Source: Nitratidesulfovibrio sp. SRB-5
GTDB taxonomy: Bacteria; Desulfobacterota; Desulfovibrionia; Desulfovibrionales; Desulfovibrionaceae
Length of the DNA: 64,000 nt
Direction of reading: 5' to 3'
NCBI RefSeq assembly: GCF_019931275.1
Contig: NZ_JAIOTY010000001.1
Span: 434,001 to 498,000, forward strand
Each line of letters starts with the position of its first letter. Position 1 is the first letter of the stretch. A program made the translations under genes and the position numbers. Shown here piece after piece: positions 1-10,075 of the stretch. Under the pieces are notes generated by a model. It saw nothing but the letters and a program-made list of their open reading frames with translations, ran no database searches and was not told the origin of the DNA.

Positions 1-1140
<1,140 letters not shown>

Positions 1141-1164
1141 GGCGTTGGTACCTTCATCATCCAG

Positions 1165-2997
1165 CTAGTAGAGCTGATTTTCAATCATTTGCAGATGTTC
1201 CACGATGGGGCCCAGTGACAGGGCGGGCAGGTAGGTCAGCGCGCCCACGATGAGGATGACCGAGGCCAGCAGCAGGGCGAAGGTGGCGCCTTCCACGGGG
1301 AACGAGGCGTCGGTGACCGGGCGCGGCCTGCGCGCCGCCAGCGAACCGGCAACGGCCAGCATGGGCAGCATGACGCCGAAGCGTCCGATGAGCATGGACG
1401 CCGCCGTGGTCAGGTTGAACACGGGGCTGTTGACGGTAAGCCCGGCAAAGGCGCTGCCGTTGTTCTGCGCGGACGAGGTGTAGGCGTAGAGCAGTTCGGA
1501 GAAGCCGTGCGCGCCCGCATTGGCCATGGCCTGCGGCCCCCAGCCCACGGCGGCCAGCGCGGTGAAGCCCAGCAGGGGCAGGGCGGGCAGCAGCAGGGCG
1601 GCCACGGCCAGGGTCACCTCGCGCCCTTCGATGCGCTTGCCGAGGTAGTCCGGCGTGCGGCCCACCATCAGCCCGGCCAGGAACACGGTCAGGATGATGA
1701 ACAGCACCATGCCGTACAGGCCGGACCCCACCCCGCCGAAGATGATTTCGCCCAGCTGCATGTTCAGCAGGGTCACCAGCCCGCCCAGCGGGGTCAGGCT
1801 GTCGTGCATGGCGTTCACCGCGCCGCACGAGGCGTCGGTGGTGACGACGGCGAACAGGGAGGAGGAGAAGATGCCGAAACGCACTTCCTTGCCTTCCATG
1901 TTCGGGACGGAGACGGAAACCGCCACGGGGACGGGGGCGCTGGCGGGAGGGGATGCGGGGGGCGAGGCGACGCCGGACGCGGCAATGGGCGCGGGCACGG
2001 AGGCGGCGGAGGTGGAAGGACCGGACGCGGCAGGGCTGCCCGTAGCCACGGCCTGCGCCATGGCCGGGGTGCCCCGGTATTCGAAGTGGGCGGTCAGCAG
2101 CGTGCCCGCCACGAACACGGCGGCCATCACGCCCCATACCGTCCAGGCGTGGCGGGGGCGGCGCACGGCGGCCCCCAGCGTGAAGACGAGGGAGCTCGGC
2201 AGCAGGAAAATGGCTAGCATCTGGATGAAGTTGGCGACGGCGGTGGGGTTTTCGAAGGGATGGGCGGCGTTGGCGTTGAAGAAGCCGCCGCCGTTGGTGC
2301 CCAGCATCTTGATGATTGCCTGCGAGGCCACGGGCCCCACGGCAATGGTCTGTATCGCGCCTTCCGGCGTTGCCACGGTGAACGAGGCGGCAAGGGTCTG
2401 CACCATGCCCTGACCCACCAGCAGCAGCGCGCCGGGCACGCACAGCGGCAGCAGCACGTACAGGGTGGAGCGCACCATGTCGGCCCAGAAGTTGCCGATG
2501 CCCTGCGCCTCGGTGCGGGCGATGCCGCGCACCACGGCCATGCACGCGGCCATGCCCACTGCGGCGGAGACGAAGTTCTGGTAGGTCAGCGCCACCACCT
2601 GCGAAAGGTGGCTCATGGCGGTTTCGCCGCCGTAGGCCTGCCAGTTGGTGTTGGTGACGAAGCTGACGGCGGTGTTCAGGGCCAGGTCCCACGACGGGGC
2701 GGGGAAGTGCTGCGGGTTCAGCGGCAGCACGTCCTGGAACAGCAGCACGCCGAAGGTCAGGCAGAAGCCCGCCAGGGTGAAGCCCAGCAGGCTTGCGGCG
2801 TAGCGTTGCCACGGTTGGTCGCTGGCGGGGTCGATGCCCGCCGCCGTGTAGATCAGCCGTTCCACCGGGCCGAGCAGGGGATGCAGCCAGGTGCGGCCAC
2901 CTTCCAGCACGCGGTGGATGTAGCGGCCCAGCGGCGGCGAGGCGGCGGCCAGTATGCCGAGGAACAGGGCCAGTTGCAGATAGTCGCGCGGGGTCAT
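1165..2997 (-). CDS. kdpA: Potassium-transporting ATPase subunit A
   Basis: K+-selective channel-like subunit of KdpFABC, a polytopic inner-membrane protein of the K+-channel/Trk superfamily. 610 residues, longer than the usual length of about 560. Family motifs are present, including TNTNWQAYGGE, GTNGGGFFNANAAHP, GSGLYGM and NNGSAFAG, which form the selectivity-filter loops. The extra length is a Pro/Ala/Ser/Val-rich insert at about residues 317-365, just before the conserved MEGKEVRFG. The ATG has a CGGAGA ribosome binding site five bases upstream. The gene follows kdpF after a gap of about 200 bp that holds a dispersed hairpin repeat. Confidence 0.96.
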   Translation of the reverse strand: MTPRDYLQLALFLGILAAASPPLGRYIHRVLEGGRTWLHPLLGPVERLIYTAAGIDPASDQPWQRYAASLLGFTLAGFCLTFGVLLFQDVLPLNPQHFPAPSWDLALNTAVSFVTNTNWQAYGGETAMSHLSQVVALTYQNFVSAAVGMAACMAVVRGIARTEAQGIGNFWADMVRSTLYVLLPLCVPGALLLVGQGMVQTLAASFTVATPEGAIQTIAVGPVASQAIIKMLGTNGGGFFNANAAHPFENPTAVANFIQMLAIFLLPSSLVFTLGAAVRRPRHAWTVWGVMAAVFVAGTLLTAHFEYRGTPAMAQAVATGSPAASGPSTSAASVPAPIAASGVASPPASPPASAPVPVAVSVSVPNMEGKEVRFGIFSSSLFAVVTTDASCGAVNAMHDSLTPLGGLVTLLNMQLGEIIFGGVGSGLYGMVLFIILTVFLAGLMVGRTPDYLGKRIEGREVTLAVAALLLPALPLLGFTALAAVGWGPQAMANAGAHGFSELLYAYTSSAQNNGSAFAGLTVNSPVFNLTTAASMLIGRFGVMLPMLAVAGSLAARRPRPVTDASFPVEGATFALLLASVILIVGALTYLPALSLGPIVEHLQMIENQLY

Positions 2998-3044
2998 GAT
3001 GGTCTCCGGTATGGGGCGGTCCGACAGGGAGGTGCTTGTGCTCG

Positions 3045-3199
3045 GGAGGTGTTTCCGAATGAGGTTTTCCGTTCGTTGGCGAGGAAGGCGAGCGAGCCTC
3101 CCGGATGTCCACCGCGCCGCGTGCCCTTCTCGTATTCAACCGGGATGGCGGCGAAGTCTGTCGAAGCCAACGGGCGAAAAGGCCATTGGAAAGCACCCT
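3045..3199 (-). repeat. Dispersed post-stop hairpin repeat, copy 1 (kdpF-kdpA)
   Basis: Long imperfect inverted repeat filling most of the kdpF-kdpA gap. In the kdpF sense it begins directly after the kdpF stop codon with GAGGGTGCTTTCC and closes with GGAAACACCTCC; both arms contain a CGTTGGC/GCCAACG block. The centre contains CCCGGTTGAATACGAGAAGG, which aligns with the loop of the copies after dhaK, nifK, nifB and ilvN. Confidence 0.7.
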
Positions 3200-3289
3200 C
3201 TAGAACTTGTCGGGTCGAAACAACGCGTACACGAGATAGACGAACAGGCCCGCCGCAAAGGCGATGCCGATGGCGTCGTACAGTTCCAT
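3200..3289 (-). CDS. kdpF: KdpF, small membrane subunit of the K+ pump
   Basis: Peptide of 29 residues (MELYDAIGIAFAAGLFVYLV then YALFRPDKF) consisting of one membrane helix with a short positively charged tail. This matches the length and layout of KdpF, which stabilises the KdpABC complex. The ATG has a GGAG ribosome binding site six bases upstream. It is the first gene of the kdp operon. Its stop codon abuts a dispersed hairpin repeat that separates it from kdpA. Confidence 0.9.
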   Translation of the reverse strand: MELYDAIGIAFAAGLFVYLVYALFRPDKF

Positions 3290-3669
3290 GGTGCGCTCCG
3301 GCGCGCCCGGCAGGGCGCGGATGGAGGTGCGCGGGAGCCGTTCCTGCTTGTGTCGGCGGAAGACGGCGTACCCGGCCCGGCGGGTGCCGGACGTCACCGG
3401 TAGAGCATGCGGCGTGCCAAGGGAGGAGAGAAAGAGGAAATGCAGCAGTTACGGTGAGTTGCGTTGCGTGGCGCGAGCGGGGAAGGCGCGGCGGAGGGGG
3501 GAGCGGGATTACCTTTTGCAACGGGGATATTTCATTTTGTAATCCCGTGGCGAAGCCCCGGCAATGGAAATGACGGGCTGAGGCAGGCGGCGTCAGGCGG
3601 CGGCAAACGCAACCACAGGTCGATCATGGAGCGGCCTGGCGCTGTATGCGCCGGAGCGGATGCTTGCAA

Positions 3670-3699
3670 ATCAAGTTTTCTTGATGTATGGATATCAAG
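3670..3699. promoter_or_regulatory. Candidate SahR operator
   Basis: ATCAAG TTTT CTTGAT (3670-3685) is a perfect 6-bp inverted repeat. A third ATCAAG half-site follows at 3694-3699. It lies about 85 bp upstream of the ArsR-methyltransferase gene, where an autoregulatory ArsR-family operator is expected. Binding by this protein is inferred. Confidence 0.55.
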
Positions 3700-3770
3700 G
3701 CATCCGGAAACGGTGTCCGGCGTGTGGAGAACCACCCGTCATACCTAAAGAAATTTTGCGCGGGAATCCC

Positions 3771-4721
3771 ATGTCGGCAGCTCTCGACTACTTCAAGGCC
3801 CTTTCCGACGACACCCGAATGCGGCTCATGCACGTGCTGAACAAGCACGAGCTGAACGTGAACGAGCTGGTATCCATCCTCGAAATGGGCCAGTCGCGCG
3901 TGTCGCGCCACCTCAAGATCCTGACCGGGGCGGGGCTGCTGGTCTCGCGCCGCGACGGGTTGTGGGTGTTCTACGCCGCCCCGGCGGAAGGCGAAGGCCG
4001 CGACTTTCTGGACGCGGTGGCCCCGTTCATCGCCGAGGACATGACCCTGCAGGGCGACATGGCCATGGCCGAGAAGATCATCGAGGAGCGGGCGCTGAAG
4101 ACCCGCCAGTTCTTCAATGCCATTGCCGAGGACTGGGACGAACTGAACCGCGAGGTTCTGGGCGGGTTCGACCTGGCGGGCGCGGTGGCGGATGCCATGC
4201 CTGCCGCCACGTCGGGCGGGTCTGATGGCACACCGGGCTGCCGCGTGGCCGTGGACCTGGGCTGCGGCACGGGTACCGTGCTGGAGCGCATGCTGCCCCG
4301 CGCGCAAGAGGTCATCGGCGTGGACGGTTCGCCGCGCATGCTGGAAATGGCCCGTCGCCGTCTGGCCGATGCCGGGCAGCGCGTATCGCTGCGCATCGGC
4401 GAACTGGACCACCTGCCCCTGCGCGACGGCGAGGCGGATTTCGCCTCCATCAACATGGTGCTGCACCACCTGTCGGAGCCGGTGGCGGCCCTGCGCGAGA
4501 TTGGCCGTACCCTGCGCACCGGCGGGCTGCTGTTTCTCAGCGACTTCGACCACCATGACAACGAGCGCATGCGCACCGACTATGGCGACCGCTGGCTGGG
4601 CTTCGACCGGGCCGCGCTGACGGCCCGCCTTTCCGAGGCGGGCTTTGCCGTGCGCCGGGCTGACCTGCGCGAGGTGAGCAAGGGCCTGTCGCTGCACCTG
4701 ATCGTGGCGGAGAAGTCGTAG
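3771..4721 (+). CDS. sahR: ArsR-family regulator fused to a SAM-dependent methyltransferase domain (SahR-like)
   Basis: 316 residues. Residues 1 to about 90 form an ArsR-type winged helix ([16 protein letters not shown] recognition region). From about residue 150 comes a class I methyltransferase fold with the SAM motif [15 protein letters not shown]. This two-domain layout next to ahcY is that of SahR, the S-adenosylhomocysteine-sensing regulator of the methionine cycle in Desulfovibrionales. I chose the ATG at MSAALDYF because it opens the conserved domain; its ribosome binding site (CGGGAA) is weak. The methyltransferase domain probably acts as a ligand sensor rather than an enzyme, by analogy. 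Confidence 0.85.
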   Translation: MSAALDYFKALSDDTRMRLMHVLNKHELNVNELVSILEMGQSRVSRHLKILTGAGLLVSRRDGLWVFYAAPAEGEGRDFLDAVAPFIAEDMTLQGDMAMAEKIIEERALKTRQFFNAIAEDWDELNREVLGGFDLAGAVADAMPAATSGGSDGTPGCRVAVDLGCGTGTVLERMLPRAQEVIGVDGSPRMLEMARRRLADAGQRVSLRIGELDHLPLRDGEADFASINMVLHHLSEPVAALREIGRTLRTGGLLFLSDFDHHDNERMRTDYGDRWLGFDRAALTARLSEAGFAVRRADLREVSKGLSLHLIVAEKS

Positions 4722-5128
4722 GCGAACCGGCGCAGTTGGCCGGGGCTGGGACGGGGCTGAGCCGGTTCGGACAGAACCGGACGGCACCGGGCAGAACCGG
4801 GCAGCAGGAATCTGTCACCGATCGACAACTATACTCCCCCAACACGCCGTCCTCCTGTATGGTAGATGGAGCAGATTTCCGGGGCGCGCGCCGTGCCGCC
4901 GCCCCGCGCCTTACGGGTTTCACAAGGTTTTCATGTCTTGACGTTTCCCATGTTTTCCGGTGGACGGCCGCCCAGGCGGCACGCGACGACCCGCCCCGCT
5001 CCGCCGGACCCGCGCGCTCTGGAAGTCACCGGACCGCCGGGCGTCACCGAATGCTCCCCGGGCCGCATCCCGCATGCCGTGCCCGGCACACCGCAACAGC
5101 AACCGAATCCTTCCCTACGGAGGCACAC
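4722..5128. other. sahR-ahcY intergenic region
   Basis: 407 bp without a convincing gene. A loose CAAG/CTTG dyad (4923-4940) overlaps a TTGACG -35-like hexamer at 4939 and could be a second regulatory site before ahcY, but no good -10 element follows. GC-rich repeats of the ACCGG(G/A)CAG type lie at 4760-4805. I could not recognise an SAH riboswitch. Confidence 0.3.
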
Positions 5129-6568
5129 ATGACCGATGCCAAGCGGGCGCAAGCCCTGGACCTTTCCCTTGCCAACAAGGTGGCCGACATGGCCCTGGCC
5201 GACTTCGGCCACAAGGAAATGCAGCTTTCCGAGCGCGAAGTGCCGGGGCTGATGGAACTCATCCGCATGTACGGCGTCAGCAAGCCGCTGAAGGGCCTGC
5301 GCGTCACCGGTTCCCTGCACATGACCATCCAGACGGCCATGCTCATCAAGACGCTGTACGAACTGGGCGCGGACATCCGCTGGGCCTCGTGCAACATCTT
5401 CTCCACCCAGGACCACGCGGCGGCGGCCATTGCCGATTCCGGCATGGCCAAGGTGTTCGCCTGGAAGGGCGAAACGCTGGAAGACTACTGGTGGTGCACC
5501 GAAATGGCGCTGACCTGGCCCGACGGCAGCGGCCCCGACCTGCTGGTCGACGACGGCGGCGACGCCACCCTGATGATCCACAAGGGCGTCGAGGTGGAAG
5601 GCAATCCCGAACTGCTCAAGCAGGCCTACGACAACAAGGAATTCCAGATCATCATGGATCGCCTTGCCCTGGCCTACCAGAACGATCCGGGCCGCTGGCA
5701 GCGCGTGGCCGCCCGCGTGCGCGGCGTTTCGGAAGAAACCACCACGGGGGTCCACCGCCTGTACCAGCTGGAGCAGGAAGGCAAGCTGCTGTTCCCGGCC
5801 ATCAACGTCAACGACTCGGTGACCAAGTCGAAGTTCGACAACCTGTACGGCTGCCGCGAATCGCTGGCCGACGGCATCAAGCGCGCCACCGACGTGATGG
5901 TTGCGGGCAAGGTGGTGGTGGTCGCGGGCTACGGCGACGTGGGCAAAGGCTGCGCCCAGTCCATGCGCGGCTTTGGCGCGCGCGTGCTGGTGACCGAAAT
6001 CGATCCCATCTGCGCCCTGCAGGCCGCCATGGAAGGCTACGAAGTGACCACCATGGAAAAGGCCGTGGAAGAAGGCGACATCTTCGTCACCGCCACCGGC
6101 AACTACAAGGTCATCACCGGCGCACACATGGAGGCCATGAAGGACGAGGCCATCGTCTGCAACATCGGCCACTTCGACAACGAAATCGACATGCACTACC
6201 TGGAAACCACCCCCGGCTGCACCTGCCTGAACATCAAGCCGCAGGTGGACAAGTGGACCCTGAAGTCGGGCCGCTCCATCATCGTGCTGGCCGAAGGGCG
6301 TCTGGTGAACCTGGGCTGCGCCACCGGCCACCCCAGCTTCGTCATGTCCAACAGCTTCACCAACCAGACCCTGGCCCAGATCGAACTGGCCACCAACCCC
6401 GACCTTGAACGCAAGGTGTACATCCTGCCCAAGAAGCTGGATGAACAGGTGGCCCGCCTGCACCTGGCCCGCCTTGGCGTTACCCTGACCACCCTGACCA
6501 GTGAGCAGGCCGACTACATCGGCGTGCCCGTGGACGGGCCGTACAAGCCGGGGCATTACCGGTACTAG
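5129..6568 (+). CDS. ahcY: Adenosylhomocysteinase
   Basis: Cytoplasmic NAD-dependent enzyme that cleaves S-adenosylhomocysteine to adenosine and homocysteine, relieving product inhibition of methyltransferases. 479 residues, a full-length bacterial form. Recognisable blocks include [16 protein letters not shown], the substrate region [16 protein letters not shown], the Rossmann motif [12 protein letters not shown] and the C-terminal [10 protein letters not shown]. The ATG follows CGGAGG by six bases. It lies downstream of the SahR-like gene, which fits regulation by SAH. A strong terminator follows. Confidence 0.98.
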   Translation: MTDAKRAQALDLSLANKVADMALADFGHKEMQLSEREVPGLMELIRMYGVSKPLKGLRVTGSLHMTIQTAMLIKTLYELGADIRWASCNIFSTQDHAAAAIADSGMAKVFAWKGETLEDYWWCTEMALTWPDGSGPDLLVDDGGDATLMIHKGVEVEGNPELLKQAYDNKEFQIIMDRLALAYQNDPGRWQRVAARVRGVSEETTTGVHRLYQLEQEGKLLFPAINVNDSVTKSKFDNLYGCRESLADGIKRATDVMVAGKVVVVAGYGDVGKGCAQSMRGFGARVLVTEIDPICALQAAMEGYEVTTMEKAVEEGDIFVTATGNYKVITGAHMEAMKDEAIVCNIGHFDNEIDMHYLETTPGCTCLNIKPQVDKWTLKSGRSIIVLAEGRLVNLGCATGHPSFVMSNSFTNQTLAQIELATNPDLERKVYILPKKLDEQVARLHLARLGVTLTTLTSEQADYIGVPVDGPYKPGHYRY

Positions 6569-6588
6569 CCAAAGCCGGACGAATGACC

Positions 6589-6630
6589 GGAACGCCCCCG
6601 GGCCATGGGCCCGGGGGCGTTCCTTTCGTT
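6589..6630 (+). terminator. Rho-independent terminator after ahcY
   Basis: Perfect 16-bp stem (GGAACGCCCCCGGGCC and its complement) with loop ATG, followed by a short T-rich tract. It sits 20 bp after the ahcY stop codon. Confidence 0.85.
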
Positions 6631-6654
6631 GTTGCCCTGAGCGTGCCGGTCGGC

Positions 6655-7632
6655 CTAGGCGCGGCGGTTGTCTTCCTGCCTTGTGGCTGCGGAAGGGGAT
6701 TCCGCGTGTCCATGTCGGCATCGCGATGCATGCCGGCAGGCGCGGCATGTGGCGTCATTGCAGATTTCCAGCTTCAGGTGCACCCCTGCCACGTCCGGGT
6801 TGTCCCGGCGCAGCATCTTTTCCAGCTTCGCCATGCATTGCTGGGCCTCGGCAAGGGACAGCCCGCGCGGCAGCACCACATGCATGTCCACGTAAACGTC
6901 GCGACCCGACATCCACGCCCGTACGGCATGGACCGAAAGGCAGTCTTCCGAGGCCGCTTGCCGCAGCGAGCGGTTCAGGCGCTGGAGAAGTACGGCATCC
7001 GCCTCGTTCATCAGGCCCTTCACGGCATTGCGCACCAGCCCGTAGCCCGTTCGCACGATGTGCAGCGCCACTGCGCAGGCTATGGCCCCGTCCAGCCACA
7101 GCCAGCCGGTCAGGCGGACGGCGGCCAGCCCTGCCAGCACCCCGGCGGTGGTGTACACATCGGTCAGGATGTGCTTGCCGTCGGCGATGAGGGTCATGGT
7201 GTTGGTGCTTCTGCCCACCCGCAGAAGATGAAGCGCCAGTGCCAGGTTGGCTGTTGAAGCCAGCACCGAGATGCCCAGCCCCGTGTCGAGGTGGGTCAGA
7301 GGCAGCGGATCGATCATGCGGGGTGCGGCAGTGATGATGATGCCGATGGCCGCCGCCAGTATGAGCCCCCCTTCGAAGAACACGGAAAAGTATTCGATGC
7401 GACCGTGCCCGTAGGGGTGATTCTTGTCCGGAGGGGTTTGCGCCACGTGGATGCTCCACATGGCGAACCCGCTGGCAAGGACGTTGATGGTGGATTCCAG
7501 GGCGTCGGTAAGCAGGGCGGAGGAACCCGTCACCAGAAAGGCTGCTGACTTGAGCAGCAGCACAATCACGCCCACGGCCAACGACGTTGCAATGGCCCTC
7601 TTTGGCGCGTTTCCGGTGTCGGTATTCCTCAT
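6655..7632 (-). CDS. Cation diffusion facilitator (CDF) family metal exporter
   Basis: 325 residues with about six membrane helices followed by a cytoplasmic domain from about residue 210. CDF proteins exchange divalent metals (Zn, Fe, Mn, Co) for protons. Visible are an acidic metal-site helix ([12 protein letters not shown]), the [11 protein letters not shown] loop and a second site ([13 protein letters not shown]). The tail is rich in Cys and His ([19 protein letters not shown]), which could bind metal. The start ATG has an AGAGG ribosome binding site; longer in-frame starts exist upstream but lack one. The substrate metal cannot be read from the sequence. Confidence 0.9.
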   Translation of the reverse strand: MRNTDTGNAPKRAIATSLAVGVIVLLLKSAAFLVTGSSALLTDALESTINVLASGFAMWSIHVAQTPPDKNHPYGHGRIEYFSVFFEGGLILAAAIGIIITAAPRMIDPLPLTHLDTGLGISVLASTANLALALHLLRVGRSTNTMTLIADGKHILTDVYTTAGVLAGLAAVRLTGWLWLDGAIACAVALHIVRTGYGLVRNAVKGLMNEADAVLLQRLNRSLRQAASEDCLSVHAVRAWMSGRDVYVDMHVVLPRGLSLAEAQQCMAKLEKMLRRDNPDVAGVHLKLEICNDATCRACRHASRCRHGHAESPSAATRQEDNRRA

Positions 7633-7975
7633 GGGCAGCCTCTGTGGAAAATGGCGCCAACCTGCGGTGCGCAGGGCATACAGGCTATGCTGCCGCTTTC
7701 CGAAAATCCATGAGTATCTGCGCCGGGCCATGGCAGCGCATGGCGTCCACGGCAGTGGGCCTGTGGCGCGGGGCAGGCCTCCCGTGGCCAAACAAGGCAC
7801 TGGCACCGCGCGTGCAGCAGGGGGGGGGAGGCTTTTCGTCGCATACTCATTGCATCTACGCCCTGATGCTACTGCGTCCCCTACCTTCCTTCCGCTGCCC
7901 CGTTCCCACCGCTTCGGAAATCGCGTATTGTCCAGCGTGACTGTCCCTAACGAGCAAAACCCACGAGGCATGACC
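7633..7975. other. Divergent promoter region, CDF gene / dhaK
   Basis: 343 bp between two divergent genes. It should contain both promoters, but I see no clear -35/-10 or -24/-12 element. A run of eight G lies at 7822-7830. Confidence 0.3.
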
Positions 7976-9040
<1,065 letters not shown>

Positions 9041-9041
9041 G

Positions 9042-9171
9042 GTGCGCTGCGGTCCTTTTGTCCTTTGCCGTCGTCGGAACGCGCGTGCATTCCGGTCACG
9101 CACCGAAGAGTGCGCTCCCTTCATGAACACGCGCCCCTCCTTGGCAAAGAACAAAAATCCGCGCAGCGCAC
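9042..9171 (+). repeat. Dispersed post-stop hairpin repeat, copy 2 (dhaK-dhaL)
   Basis: Starts one base after the dhaK stop codon. The arms open with GTGCGCTGC and close with GCGCAGCGCAC; internal pairs include TTTTGTCCTTTGCC with GGCAAAGAACAAAA and GCGCGTG with CACGCGC. The loop (9091-9119) contains CCGGTCACGCAC, then CGAAGA, then GTGCGCTCCC, itself a small hairpin. Confidence 0.8.
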
Positions 9172-9439
9172 GGCGATTGCCACTGGCATAGTCAATGCCG
9201 ATGACCTTCGCGTAGCGCATGCAGAATGCGAAGGGCCAAGGCTAGGCACACGCAGAGGCGTGGTCCCCACCAGTCAATCGTAGGACTTATATAACCTGCG
9301 CCAGCACAGTTTCCTTACCGACCATGAATCCCGGTCCGGCCGGTGGCCATGCGCCGCCCGCCGGACCGGAATCCGTACACGCGGATGGCGGTTCACGCCA
9401 TTTTCACCAATTCACCGCAGCTTCCCACAAGGATGCCCC

Positions 9440-10072
9440 ATGCAGATCACCCGCGACCACATCCTCACATGGCTCGACAAGCTGGGCGATATCATGCGCG
9501 ACAACCGCACGTACCTCACCGATCTGGATGCCGCCATCGGCGATGCCGACCACGGCATCAACATGGACCGGGGCTTCAGCAAGGTGCAGGAAAAGCTGCC
9601 CGCCTTCGCGGACAAGGACATCGGCGCGATTCTGAAGGACACCGGCATGGTGCTGCTGTCCACCGTGGGCGGGGCCAGCGGCCCCCTGTACGGCACCTTT
9701 TTCATGAAGGCCGGGCTTGCCGTGGCGGGCAAGAACGCTCTGGACACCCCCGACGTGCAGGCCCTGCTGGATGCCGGGGTGGAGGGCGTTGTCTCGCGCG
9801 GGCGGCCCGTGCTGCACGACAAGACCATGTTCGACGCCTGGAAGCCCGCCATCGATGCCTATCGCGATGCGGTGGCGGGCGGGGCCGACCTGCTCGCCGG
9901 GCTGGATGCCGCCGTGGCGGCGGCGGAAGGCGGCATGCGCGCCACCATTCCGTTGCAGGCCCGCAAGGGGCGCGCCAGCTACCTTGGCGAGCGCAGCATC
10001 GGCCATCAGGATCCCGGGGCCACCTCCACGGTGCTGCTGCTGACCGCCCTGCGCGACGTGGTGCGGGGGTAG
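9440..10072 (+). CDS. dhaL: Dihydroxyacetone kinase subunit DhaL (ADP-binding)
   Basis: 210 residues, all-helical nucleotide-binding subunit. The bound ADP is rephosphorylated by DhaM and the phosphate is passed to dihydroxyacetone on DhaK. The metal/nucleotide loop GDADHGINMDRGF and the GGASGPLYGTFF segment are clear. The ATG has AAGGA eight bases upstream. The stop codon lies three bases before the dhaM start, so translation of the two is probably coupled. Confidence 0.96.
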   Translation: MQITRDHILTWLDKLGDIMRDNRTYLTDLDAAIGDADHGINMDRGFSKVQEKLPAFADKDIGAILKDTGMVLLSTVGGASGPLYGTFFMKAGLAVAGKNALDTPDVQALLDAGVEGVVSRGRPVLHDKTMFDAWKPAIDAYRDAVAGGADLLAGLDAAVAAAEGGMRATIPLQARKGRASYLGERSIGHQDPGATSTVLLLTALRDVVRG

Positions 10073-10075
10073 CCC

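Noticed and set aside
3660-3770. N-terminal extension of the SahR-like protein from an upstream in-frame ATG
   Set aside because: The extension would run through the candidate operator and has no homology to ArsR proteins; the ATG at 3771 opens the conserved domain.
9184-9199. TGGCATAGTCAATGCC as a sigma-54 promoter for dhaL
   Set aside because: Spacing GG-N10-GC is right but -12 is ATGC rather than TTGC, and it lies about 240 bp from dhaL; too weak to annotate.
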